Positions 26,769-34,929 of a DNA stretch of 64,000 nucleotides are shown here, piece by piece. Numbering within the stretch: the stretch's first letter is position 1; each line of letters opens with the position of its first letter. The stretch covers positions 62,001 to 126,000 of the forward strand of contig CAIQWC010000040.1 of NCBI GenBank assembly GCA_903875425.1, in the 5' to 3' direction. The notes under the pieces are model-generated. The model did no database searches. It saw nothing but the letters and a program-made list of their open reading frames with translations, and was not told the origin of the DNA. Origin of the DNA: an uncultured Actinomycetes bacterium. GTDB lineage: Bacteria; Actinomycetota; Acidimicrobiia; Acidimicrobiales; RAAP-2. The translations under genes were made by a program, and so were the position numbers.

Positions 26769-27653
26769 GTGAGTATTTTCATCGATGAAAACACCAAGGT
26801 CATCGTTCAGGGCCTTACCGGTGGCCAGGGCCGGTTCCATGGCGTAAGAAACCGTGACTACGGCACTCAGATTGTGGGTGGCGTGAGTCCTAAGAAGGCC
26901 GGTGAGAACGTTGACGGTATCCCTGTCTTTGCCTCTTGTAAAGAAGCCGTAGCGGCCACAGGTGCAACGGCGAGTTTCGTGGTTGTCCCTCCGGCAGGGG
27001 CTACGGCCGCCATTTTAGAAGCTGCGCAAGCGGGTATTACGTTCATCGTTTGCATCACCGAAGGTATTCCGGCTCATGATGAGGCCAAGTGCTACAACAT
27101 CTTGAAGCGTGACTTCCCCAACACTCGCCTCCTCGGTCCTAACTGCCCGGGCATCATTAGCCCAGGTAAAGCCAACATCGGCATCACCTCGGGTGACATT
27201 GCCTTGGCAGGCGGACCCGTTGGCATCGTAAGTCGTTCGGGAACCTTGACCTACCAAGCACTGCATGAACTCAGCCAACAAGGTGTTGGCCAGACCACCT
27301 GTGTTGGCATTGGTGGCGACCCCGTCCCTGGCACCAACTTCATCGACTGCCTCGAAGCCTTCGAAGCCGACCCTGAGACAAAGGCCGTCATGATGATTGG
27401 TGAAATTGGTGGATCAGAAGAAGAGCGTGCTGCCGAGTGGATCAAGAAGCACATGACCAAGCCGGTCGTCTCCTACATTGCTGGCGTAACCGCTCCTCCT
27501 GGGCGAAAGATGGGTCACGCAGGAGCGATTATTTCTGGATCGTCGGGTACGGCACAAGCCAAGATGGCGGCCCTCGAAGCCGCCGGCGTGATTGTGGCAC
27601 TCAACCCGACCGAAGCTGGCGAGAAGATGGTCGCCATCGTGAAGGCGCTGTAA
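26769..27653 (+). CDS. sucD: Succinyl-CoA synthetase, alpha subunit
   Basis: A 294-residue subunit that binds CoA and carries the phosphohistidine. VQGLTGGQGRFHGVRNRDYG and GGVSPKKAG form the CoA site; GHAGAIISGSSGTAQAK contains the phosphorylated histidine. GTG 26769 after GAGGAG is preferred; the in-frame ATG at 26718 lies inside sucC and would add 17 unrelated residues. Confidence 0.97.
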   Translation: MSIFIDENTKVIVQGLTGGQGRFHGVRNRDYGTQIVGGVSPKKAGENVDGIPVFASCKEAVAATGATASFVVVPPAGATAAILEAAQAGITFIVCITEGIPAHDEAKCYNILKRDFPNTRLLGPNCPGIISPGKANIGITSGDIALAGGPVGIVSRSGTLTYQALHELSQQGVGQTTCVGIGGDPVPGTNFIDCLEAFEADPETKAVMMIGEIGGSEEERAAEWIKKHMTKPVVSYIAGVTAPPGRKMGHAGAIISGSSGTAQAKMAALEAAGVIVALNPTEAGEKMVAIVKAL

Positions 27654-27721
27654 GCCACGTTGTATGAATCGCTTCAGTTTGCCAGGGTGTCTAGCAACAC
27701 CGCTAGGGGTGGTGGGCTGAG

Positions 27722-28333
27722 GTGAACATCGCGGTGTTGGTGTCAGGATCGGGAACCATCCTCGAAGCAATTCTTGAGGCGGGTATTGAGGTTTCGCTCG
27801 TGGTGGCTGATCGGCCATGTCGGGGGCTCGAGATCGCAGGCAGCGGGGCCGTTGATGCCGTGCTGCTTGATCGATCAGGCTTTGGCGGCTTCAGCGATTC
27901 CTTTGATCGTGTCGCCTATTCAGATGCCATGTGTTCGCTTCTCGAGGAGCGAGGCATCGATCTGGTGGCCATGGCTGGTTTTGGCACGGTGATGACGGGT
28001 GAGATTTTTCATCGCTTCGCTGGGAGAATCTTGAATACGCATCCGGCACTGCTTCCGGCCTATCCGGGCTGGCACGCCGTTGAGGACGCACTCGCGGATG
28101 GAGCGACGCTGACCGGAACTACTGTGCACATTGCTACCGAAGAAATGGATGCGGGCCCCGTGGTCGCTCAAGCCGAACTGCCTATCGAGCCTCACGATGA
28201 TGCGGATTCGCTTCATGAACGCATCAAACAAGTCGAACGGGTGCTCTATCCACAAACCATCCGGGAAGTGGCGCAAGCACTGGGAGATGGTGGGAGTATT
28301 GAAGCCATCGAGAGAACCCTTGAGCAGGGCTAA
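27722..28333 (+). CDS. purN: Phosphoribosylglycinamide formyltransferase
   Basis: A 203-residue enzyme that formylates GAR with 10-formyl-tetrahydrofolate in purine synthesis. VLVSGSGTILEAIL is the phosphate-binding loop, with Ile where Asn is usual (GTNLQ). Catalytic residues lie in LNTHPALLPAYPG (Asn, His) and TEEMDAGPVVAQ (Asp). Start is GTG. It leads the purN-purH-folD one-carbon group. Confidence 0.93.
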   Translation: MNIAVLVSGSGTILEAILEAGIEVSLVVADRPCRGLEIAGSGAVDAVLLDRSGFGGFSDSFDRVAYSDAMCSLLEERGIDLVAMAGFGTVMTGEIFHRFAGRILNTHPALLPAYPGWHAVEDALADGATLTGTTVHIATEEMDAGPVVAQAELPIEPHDDADSLHERIKQVERVLYPQTIREVAQALGDGGSIEAIERTLEQG

Positions 28334-28342
28334 GGAGAATCC

Positions 28343-29881
28343 ATGAGGGCGCTACTGAGCGTGTACGACAAGACGGGATTGATCCCCTTTGCCCAAGGTC
28401 TAGCTGCACTCAAGGTCGACATGATCGCGAGTGGGAATACATCCGCCGCACTGAAAGAAGCGGGTATCGACCATGTCGATGTCGCAACCGTGACGGGCAG
28501 TCCCGAAATGCTTGGTGGACGAGTCAAGACGCTGCACCCCAAAATTCACGGCGGCATTTTGGCCGATCGATCCAAGGCTGAGCACCTCGAGGACCTTGCC
28601 GCGAACAATATTGATGCGATTGACCTCGTTGTGTGCAATCTCTATCCCTTTACCTCCAACCCTTCCATCGAGCTGATCGACGTTGGTGGGCCGACCATGG
28701 TCAGAGCCGCCGCCAAGAATCATGCTCACGTCGGCATTGTGGTGAACCCAGAGGACTATGAGGTGGTGTTGGCCGAGCTGCAACAACAAGGTGCACTCTC
28801 TGACGGAACGCGAGCGACCTTGGCTCGTAAAGCTTTCGCCCACACAGCTGCCTATGACGCAGCGATTGCAACGTGGATGAGCCAAGGCGGCGCCGATGGC
28901 TTGAGCCGTGAAGCAGATCCCACGTTGCCTGAACACCTGGCGCTGTCGCTGACTCGGGCCGAGGTCCTACGCTATGGAGAAAACCCCCATCAGCGCGGGG
29001 CGCGCTATCGGATTGATGGGGCTGAGAGTTTTTGGGATCACGTACAGCAGCATGCGGGTACGGGTCTGAGTTACCTGAACTTGTTTGATGCCGATGCAGC
29101 GTGGCGCCTGGCCTTTGAGCTGAGCGCAGATGCTGAGGGCCGACCCGCAGCCGCGATTATTAAGCACGCCAATGCCTGTGGCGCAGCGGTGGCTGATTCC
29201 ATCGCCGAAGCCTTTGCTTCGGCTCTCCAAGCCGATCCCATGAGCGCCTTTGGTGGCATTGTGGCCCTGAGCGTGCCCATTGATGCGGAGCTTGCCCGCA
29301 CGATTGCCGAAGGCCCCCAAGCCGACGTCATTATCGCGCCAGCGTTGAGTGCTGAAGCAATTGATATCTTGGTTGCGCGCCGAAAAGCCACGCGACTTCT
29401 CAGTGCACCGCTTCCGGAGCGATCCGAAATTCAGATCCGCTCTCTGGGCAACTCCATGTTGGTGCAGAGTTTTGATCACTTCGAATCGACTCCTTCGACG
29501 TGGAAGGTGGTCACGCAGCGTCAACCAACCACCCAAGAGTGGGAAGACATGGTCATCGCTTGGCGAGTGTGTGGGCGCACGACGTCTAATGCCATTGCGT
29601 TAACACGAGAGGGCCGCGCTGTCGGTATCGGTGCTGGTCAGCAGTCTCGGGTAGTGGCCGCAGAAATCGCTGTCAATAAAGCGCAAGTAAACGCCACAGG
29701 TGCGGCAGGGGCATCGGACGCCTTCTTCCCCTTCCCTGATGGTCTTGAGGTCTTGATAGCAGCCGGAGTAACCGCCATCGTCCAGCCAGGTGGTTCGGTG
29801 CGAGATGATGAGGTAACCGCGGTTGCGGACGCTGCGGGCATAACCATGGTTCACACCGGCGAACGCCACTTCCGCCACTAG
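28343..29881 (+). CDS. purH: Bifunctional AICAR formyltransferase / IMP cyclohydrolase
   Basis: A 512-residue enzyme for the last two steps of IMP synthesis. The N-terminal cyclohydrolase domain has LLSVYDKTGL, SGNTSAALKEAGI and GGRVKTLHPKIHGGILADR. The C-terminal formyltransferase has RYGENPHQRGA, IIKHANACGAA and DPMSAFGGIVAL, then DAFFPFPDGLE. Length is normal. It lies 9 nt after purN and 9 nt before folD, suggesting one transcript. Confidence 0.97.
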   Translation: MRALLSVYDKTGLIPFAQGLAALKVDMIASGNTSAALKEAGIDHVDVATVTGSPEMLGGRVKTLHPKIHGGILADRSKAEHLEDLAANNIDAIDLVVCNLYPFTSNPSIELIDVGGPTMVRAAAKNHAHVGIVVNPEDYEVVLAELQQQGALSDGTRATLARKAFAHTAAYDAAIATWMSQGGADGLSREADPTLPEHLALSLTRAEVLRYGENPHQRGARYRIDGAESFWDHVQQHAGTGLSYLNLFDADAAWRLAFELSADAEGRPAAAIIKHANACGAAVADSIAEAFASALQADPMSAFGGIVALSVPIDAELARTIAEGPQADVIIAPALSAEAIDILVARRKATRLLSAPLPERSEIQIRSLGNSMLVQSFDHFESTPSTWKVVTQRQPTTQEWEDMVIAWRVCGRTTSNAIALTREGRAVGIGAGQQSRVVAAEIAVNKAQVNATGAAGASDAFFPFPDGLEVLIAAGVTAIVQPGGSVRDDEVTAVADAAGITMVHTGERHFRH

Positions 29882-29890
29882 GAGATTGAC

Positions 29891-30745
29891 ATGACCGCGA
29901 TAGTGCTCGATGGCAACAAGGTTGCTGCCCGAATGAAGATGGAGATTGCTGACCGCGTCGCGCGCCTCCAGGCCATGGGACGTCACGTCGCCTTGGGCAC
30001 CATTCTGGTGGGGGATGACGGACCCTCAGCCAAGTATGTGGCCATGAAGCACGCCGACTGTGACGAGGTGGGCATAGCGTCTCGCCACGTAAGTCTTGGC
30101 GTCGATGCTACGCAAGCAGACGTGATCGCAGCGATTCAGACCATGAACGACGACCCTGAGGTTGCGTCCATTCTCGTGCAGCTTCCCCTCCCTCATGGCA
30201 TGAATGAAGAGCAGGTTCTCCTCGCTGTTGACCCCGCCAAGGATGTTGACGGTCTCCACCCGATAAACCTCGGAAAACTTGTGATGGGCGCTCCAGGGCC
30301 GCTTCCTTGTACGCCAGCGGGCATTGTGGAGTTACTCGCTAGCCACAAGGTGCCGGTCGATGGTCGCCACGTGGTGATTATCGGCCGAGGCCTCACTATT
30401 GGCCGGCCGTTGAGCTTGTTACTGGCCATGAAACGAGCCGGATGCAACGCCGCGGTTAGCGTGGTTCACACGGGAGTTGCTGACATGGCATCCATCATTC
30501 GTCAAGGAGACATTGTGGTCTCTGCGGCGGGCGTTGCTGGTCTCTTGACTCCTGAGATGATCAAGCCGGGAGCCGCTGTGGTGGGTGCTGGCACGAGTTG
30601 GGAAGGCAAGCGGCTCATGAGTGATGTAGACGACGCAGTAATCGACGTGGCAGGTTGGATGACGCCGCGGATTGGAGGCGTGGGACCCATGACGCGTGCC
30701 ATGCTGTTGAAAAACTGCATTGCTGCCGCGGAGAGGGTGGGCTAA
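29891..30745 (+). CDS. folD: Bifunctional methylenetetrahydrofolate dehydrogenase / cyclohydrolase
   Basis: A 284-residue enzyme interconverting 5,10-methylene-, 5,10-methenyl- and 10-formyl-tetrahydrofolate. YVAMKHADCDEVGI carries the catalytic Tyr and Lys. QLPLPHGMNEEQV, KDVDGLHPINLGKL and PCTPAGIVELL are conserved. The NADP loop is GRGLTIGRP, where GRSxIVGxP is usual. It supplies 10-formyl-THF to PurN and PurH upstream. Its stop shares one base with the next ATG (TAATG). Confidence 0.96.
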   Translation: MTAIVLDGNKVAARMKMEIADRVARLQAMGRHVALGTILVGDDGPSAKYVAMKHADCDEVGIASRHVSLGVDATQADVIAAIQTMNDDPEVASILVQLPLPHGMNEEQVLLAVDPAKDVDGLHPINLGKLVMGAPGPLPCTPAGIVELLASHKVPVDGRHVVIIGRGLTIGRPLSLLLAMKRAGCNAAVSVVHTGVADMASIIRQGDIVVSAAGVAGLLTPEMIKPGAAVVGAGTSWEGKRLMSDVDDAVIDVAGWMTPRIGGVGPMTRAMLLKNCIAAAERVG

Positions 30746-31113
30746 TGGCATCGCTCGATGAAAAAGGTCGCGAGTTCGATGAGCGTCCTTGGGGAACCTA
30801 TGTCGTATTAGAAGATACGACGCATGATCACAAGGTGAAGCGCATCACGGTAGAGCCAGGGAAGCGGCTGAGCTACCAGCGTCATTCACGACGCTCTGAG
30901 CACTGGTTCGTGCTCGATGGCGTGGCTACGGTTACCTTGAATGGCGAAGTTCACCGCATCGCTAAGTTTGGCTCCGTCAACATTCCCAAAGAAACCAACC
31001 ACCGGGTTGCGAATGAGGGAACTGAACCACTGGTGCTCATTGAGATTCAGTATGGCGACTACTTCGGGGAGGACGATATTGTCCGCCTCGAAGATGACTT
31101 CGGTCGATCCTAG
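30745..31113 (+). CDS. Cupin, mannose-6-phosphate isomerase type 2 domain
   Basis: A 122-residue single-domain cupin equal to the C-terminal isomerase domain of ManC/AlgA. RPWGTYVVLEDT, KRITVEPGKRLSYQRHSRRSEHW and IPKETNHRVANEG give the conserved metal-binding Gln/His/Glu/His set. The start overlaps the folD stop by one base. A nucleotidyltransferase partner is not visible. It may act as mannose-6-phosphate isomerase or as a sugar-phosphate binding protein; its link to folate genes is only positional. Confidence 0.85.
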   Translation: MASLDEKGREFDERPWGTYVVLEDTTHDHKVKRITVEPGKRLSYQRHSRRSEHWFVLDGVATVTLNGEVHRIAKFGSVNIPKETNHRVANEGTEPLVLIEIQYGDYFGEDDIVRLEDDFGRS

Positions 31114-31126
31114 AAACGCACCACCC

Positions 31127-31984
31127 ATGGCTCGAATTGATCAACTCCTTAGCGCGACGCGTACCGTTAGTTTCGAGTTTTTCCCGCCCAAAACCGATGC
31201 CGAAGCGGCCATCCTCACTACTGCACTCCACGAACTCAGCGACCTTCATCCGTCGTTTGTCTCGGTGACCTATCGCGGGGGCGCCGAATCTCGCCAGCGC
31301 ACCTTCGACCTCGTCGCTGCCATGCAGACCGACAGCCAGCTGAACCCTATGGCGCATTTAATCTGCGTAGCGCATCGTCGCGATGAGCTCCTAGACATCT
31401 TGAATCAGTATCGCCAAGTGGGTGTTGAGAATCTCATGGCCTTAGGCGGTGATCCTTCTACTGAACCCGATGCCATCATCGGCGAGCTCACCTATGCCTC
31501 TGAGTTGGTAGAACTAGCTCGAAGTATTGGTGGTTTTTCGATTGGCGTGGCTGCCCACCCCTTAGGTCATCCACGCTCCGCTTCGCTTGGCCAAGATCGT
31601 GATCGCTTGGCGGCAAAACTTGAGCTCGCTGACTTTGCCGTCACGCAGTTCTTCTTTGCGATTGAGGAGTACCTGTCCTTAGTCGAGGAACTTGCCCAGC
31701 GCGGTTGCACGAAGCCCGTGGTGCCTGGCATTATGCCGGTGACGTCCCTAGCCTCAGTACCTCGCATGGCTGACATGGGTGCTCCGGTGCCTGAGTGGGC
31801 GGTATCGCGACTTCAAGCAGCTTCTGAACTCGGAGGTGCATCGGCCGTGCGGGCCGAAGGCATTACGCTCGCCACCGAACTATGCGCTGAATTGTTGGAA
31901 CGCGGAGCGCCCGGCTTGCACTTCTATACGCTCAATAACTCGTCTGCAACGAAGGAAATCGCTCGAGCCCTAGGTATCTCTTGA
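31127..31984 (+). CDS. metF: Methylenetetrahydrofolate reductase
   Basis: A 285-residue flavoprotein that reduces 5,10-methylene-THF to 5-methyl-THF for methionine synthesis. VSFEFFPPKTDAEAA with the catalytic Glu, HPSFVSVTYRGG, NLMALGGDPS, IGVAAHPLGHPRS and DFAVTQFFF are typical. The ATG at 31127 is preferred over an in-frame start at 30941 inside the cupin gene. It uses the product of FolD, so the neighbourhood is coherent. Confidence 0.94.
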   Translation: MARIDQLLSATRTVSFEFFPPKTDAEAAILTTALHELSDLHPSFVSVTYRGGAESRQRTFDLVAAMQTDSQLNPMAHLICVAHRRDELLDILNQYRQVGVENLMALGGDPSTEPDAIIGELTYASELVELARSIGGFSIGVAAHPLGHPRSASLGQDRDRLAAKLELADFAVTQFFFAIEEYLSLVEELAQRGCTKPVVPGIMPVTSLASVPRMADMGAPVPEWAVSRLQAASELGGASAVRAEGITLATELCAELLERGAPGLHFYTLNNSSATKEIARALGIS

Positions 31985-32359
31985 TCTCCACACCGGTGAC
32001 CTAAGTCAGTGCGCCGTTCTCCTTCACTGTAAGTTGCGTCGCCACTACGACGACGCCAGCGCTGAATGTCAGGGTGACTGGCTCAGTCAAGGACAAGGCC
32101 AAGCACGCGTTCTCGATTTTCTTCTCGCCGACTTCCTGACGGGCGGTAACGATGGCTAAGCATGGTCTACGGCCAGCTCGTTCCTCAACTGCCTTTGGTA
32201 ATACGACTAGGTGCTCAGGCCTGGCCAAGGGCACCTACCGCCTTGGCGTTACGGTGATGAGGCATCCTTAAGAGCAAGCAGGAAGTTGAAACCGTGGAGG
32301 TCTCATAACGCTGCTCTAGGCCCGATTTAAGGCTTGAAGAGCCCCCGTAGGGGGTCGGA
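31985..32359 (+). other. Intergenic stretch of about 375 bp before mdh
   Basis: No convincing gene. A GTG-started minus-strand frame at 32001-32234 encodes 77 residues without recognised motifs or ribosome binding site. A small hairpin CCCCC-gta-GGGGG is at 32342-32354, just before the mdh -10 box. Confidence 0.5.
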
Positions 32360-32365
32360 TAAGGT
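32360..32365 (+). promoter_or_regulatory. Candidate leaderless -10 box for mdh
   Basis: TAAGGT is 7 nt before ATG 32373 with no Shine-Dalgarno between them. Confidence 0.5.
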
Positions 32366-32372
32366 TTTAGCC

Positions 32373-33365
32373 ATGACAACCTCCCCAGTACACGTAACCG
32401 TCACCGGCGCAGCTGGCCAAATTGGCTACCAACTGCTCTTCCGCATCGCCTCGGGTCAACTTCTTGGCCCTGACACCCCCGTAGTTCTTCGCCTACTCGA
32501 GATAGAACCCGGCATGAAGGCCCTCGAAGGCGTAGCCATGGAACTTGACGACTGCGCCTTCCCACTGCTCGCAGACATGGAGCTCACCACCGACCTCAAG
32601 CACGCCTTCTCCAACACCTCATGGGCTCTCCTAGTAGGTTCCATCCCTCGTAAAGCCGGCATGGAACGTGGCGACTTGCTCAACGTCAACGGTGGCATCT
32701 TTAAGCCTCAGGGCCAAGCCATCGCAGCCAACGCAGCATCAGATGTGCGCGTACTCGTTGTTGGTAACCCCTGCAACACCAACTGCCTCATTGCTAAATC
32801 GAATGCTCCCGAGATTCCGGCTGATCGCTGGTTCGCGATGACGCGTCTTGACCAGAACCGCGCCGAGACTCAGTTGGCTAAGAAGGCTGGCGCTCCCGTC
32901 GCTGACGTGAAGAACCTTGCCATCTGGGGCAACCACTCAGCGACGCAGTTCCCGGACTTTGCTAATGCCACCATCGCCGGCAAGACCGTTCCTTCAGTCA
33001 TCACTGACCAAGCATGGCTTGAAGGCCCCTTCATCGAGACGGTGCAAAAGCGCGGTGCGGCCATCATTGAAGCCCGCGGAGCTTCGTCGGCCGCCTCTGC
33101 CGCAAACGCTGCCATCGACACGGTCGTAAGCCTGCGTACCGCGACGCCTGCTGGGGACTGTGTTTCCGTGGCTGTGAGTTCAAACGGGGAGTATGGGGTG
33201 CCTGAAGGTCTGGTCTTTGGTTACCCGATTTTGGCTGATGGTCAGGGTGACTGGAAGGTCGCCGAAGGCGTCGAGCATGACGACTTTGCCAAGGCCCGTA
33301 TCGCGATCACGATGAACGAACTCATTGAAGAGCGTGATGCCGTCAAGGAACTTGGCTTGATTTAG
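32373..33365 (+). CDS. mdh: Malate dehydrogenase
   Basis: A 330-residue NAD-dependent enzyme oxidising malate to oxaloacetate. [22 protein letters not shown] is the NAD-binding loop, [16 protein letters not shown] contains the substrate arginine region, and [12 protein letters not shown] contains the catalytic histidine. The pattern fits the actinobacterial cytosolic-type MDH. A further in-frame ATG at 32334 is less likely given the leaderless box 7 nt before 32373. A strong terminator follows. Confidence 0.97.
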   Translation: MTTSPVHVTVTGAAGQIGYQLLFRIASGQLLGPDTPVVLRLLEIEPGMKALEGVAMELDDCAFPLLADMELTTDLKHAFSNTSWALLVGSIPRKAGMERGDLLNVNGGIFKPQGQAIAANAASDVRVLVVGNPCNTNCLIAKSNAPEIPADRWFAMTRLDQNRAETQLAKKAGAPVADVKNLAIWGNHSATQFPDFANATIAGKTVPSVITDQAWLEGPFIETVQKRGAAIIEARGASSAASAANAAIDTVVSLRTATPAGDCVSVAVSSNGEYGVPEGLVFGYPILADGQGDWKVAEGVEHDDFAKARIAITMNELIEERDAVKELGLI

Positions 33366-33390
33366 CCGCTCAGTACTTCCCGCCTCCTAG

Positions 33391-33419
33391 CGACACCCGC
33401 CCCCTTGGGGCGGGTGTCG
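33391..33419 (+). terminator. Hairpin terminator after mdh
   Basis: CGACACCCGCCCC pairs perfectly with GGGGCGGGTGTCG around a 3-nt loop. The following bases (TCATGGTTG) are only weakly T-rich. Confidence 0.82.
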
Positions 33420-33453
33420 TCATGGTTGCTTAGGGGAGTCAGCATTCGACTGC

Positions 33454-33459
33454 TAGGTT
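33454..33459 (+). promoter_or_regulatory. Candidate leaderless -10 box for the secreted repeat protein
   Basis: TAGGTT is 6 nt before GTG 33466; no Shine-Dalgarno between them. Confidence 0.5.
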
Positions 33460-33465
33460 CGCGTT

Positions 33466-34929
33466 GTGATCGTAAGGAGATCGTTTCTCGTTCTGGCTGT
33501 GGCGACATGCTTGGCCGCAGGCGCTACACCCATGGCTGGCGCTGTGGTGAGTGCGGCGCAGGCATCGAATGTCTGGGCGCCGGCGACCTCGCTTGGGACG
33601 CTGACTTCTTACCCACAAGGCTCGCTCAGTGCTGTCGATTGTCAAGCGGGAAGCTGTATCGGGGTGGGGCGTGTTGATAACGGTGTGACGACATCTGCTC
33701 TGGCGGCGGGCGACGTGAATGGCCGTTGGACCCAGCAGGTGTTAGCGAACTCTGTGGGCGACGCGCTGGTGGCTCTGAGTTGTCAGTCGACGACCTGTAC
33801 GGCCGTTGGAACCTATGACAATGGTACGAATCGTGAAGTGCTGATAGCAACCGAGCACGGCGGCTCGTGGACCTTAACGCCTCTGCCCACCACACTCAGT
33901 GGAGCGGGAGATGTCGTTCCGACATCGGTGAGCTGTCTCGCCAGTGGCTGCACCATGGTTGGCTACTACCTAGACGGTACGACCCAATATTCGTTCTACG
34001 GCACTGATGCTGGGGGGTCTTGGTCAGAACAAGCCATGATGCCTGCCCCCAGTGGATCTCAAGCCGACCAGGCCATGGGTGTGAGTTGCACGGTGAGCGC
34101 TTGCGTGGCCGTGGGAACGTATACCACCTTGGATCAGACCATCGATAGCAGCGCTACCCATGCCTTCTGGGCATCATCTGCCAACGGGTGGACCGAACAG
34201 GCCATCGCTAATCCAAGTCAGGTTGCTAATGCTTCCTTGAATGGAGTGAGCTGTTCATCGAGTAGTTGCTCTGCTGTTGGTGGAGCCGATAATGGCAACG
34301 CCATCGATGGCCAAGCCTTGGTGGCCTCGAATAGTACCGGGACCTGGGTCGCCCATACGGTGGCGATGGCATCGAGCGGATTAATGAATACCAGTTTGAA
34401 TGCCATTACCTGTTTAGGCCAAGTCTGTAATGCGGTGGGCGAAAGCAATAGTGCCACGACCCAAGAGGCTGTGACTGCTAACAACTCCGGTTCAGGCTGG
34501 ACCATGAGCTTGTTGCCGGTGGGCTCGGGCATAGTCAATGCGGATCTTGGCGGACTTTCATGCATGAGCGCCGATGCCTGCGTGGCGGTGGGCTCGAGTT
34601 TTGACACGTCTTCTAGCCAAGCTCTGGCAAGTACCAGTGTCGCTCGTGTGACGATCAGTTCCACTCCGGCTACGACCGCGCGTGTGGGTGTTCGGTATTC
34701 ATCGCATCTTCTGGCCAGTGGTGGTTCGGGACGTTTGCAGTATCGAGTTGTTTCCGGGCATCTGCCACGGGGACTCGTATTGAACACTACGACGGGCTGG
34801 CTCACCGGCCTGCCCAAGGAAGCAGGCACCTTCACAGCCACGATTGCTGTGCGCTGTTCGACGCCGCCGGTGCAACGTGTGACCACGGTCCTTCGAATCA
34901 CGGTCGCTAAGAAATCGAGGAGTCGATGA
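33466..34929 (+). CDS. Secreted protein with seven CX4C repeats and a C-terminal Ig-like domain
   Basis: A 487-residue predicted exported protein of unknown function. The signal peptide is about 1-33 (MIVRRSFLVLAVATCLAAGA, then a small-residue cleavage region). Seven repeats of 47-55 residues follow, each with a paired-cysteine core like VSCTVSACVAVG: C59/C64, C106/C111, C157/C162, C208/C213, C263/C268, C316/C321 and C366/C372. Each is followed by a G-x-W segment. The count and period suggest a seven-bladed beta-propeller with a disulfide per blade. Residues about 397-480 resemble a putative Ig/cadherin-like domain (LPRGLVLNTTTGWLTGLPKEAG). It overlaps the next gene by 4 nt. Confidence 0.75.
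   Translation: MIVRRSFLVLAVATCLAAGATPMAGAVVSAAQASNVWAPATSLGTLTSYPQGSLSAVDCQAGSCIGVGRVDNGVTTSALAAGDVNGRWTQQVLANSVGDALVALSCQSTTCTAVGTYDNGTNREVLIATEHGGSWTLTPLPTTLSGAGDVVPTSVSCLASGCTMVGYYLDGTTQYSFYGTDAGGSWSEQAMMPAPSGSQADQAMGVSCTVSACVAVGTYTTLDQTIDSSATHAFWASSANGWTEQAIANPSQVANASLNGVSCSSSSCSAVGGADNGNAIDGQALVASNSTGTWVAHTVAMASSGLMNTSLNAITCLGQVCNAVGESNSATTQEAVTANNSGSGWTMSLLPVGSGIVNADLGGLSCMSADACVAVGSSFDTSSSQALASTSVARVTISSTPATTARVGVRYSSHLLASGGSGRLQYRVVSGHLPRGLVLNTTTGWLTGLPKEAGTFTATIAVRCSTPPVQRVTTVLRITVAKKSRSR

Noticed and set aside
32001-32234. 77-residue GTG-started minus-strand frame before mdh
   Set aside because: The translation looks partly protein-like, but there is no ribosome binding site, promoter box or recognised motif. 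Kept only as part of the intergenic description.
32342-32354. Terminator or riboswitch before mdh
   Set aside because: A 5-bp C/G stem alone is too short, and the leaderless-type box lies after it, so it would not be in the mdh transcript.
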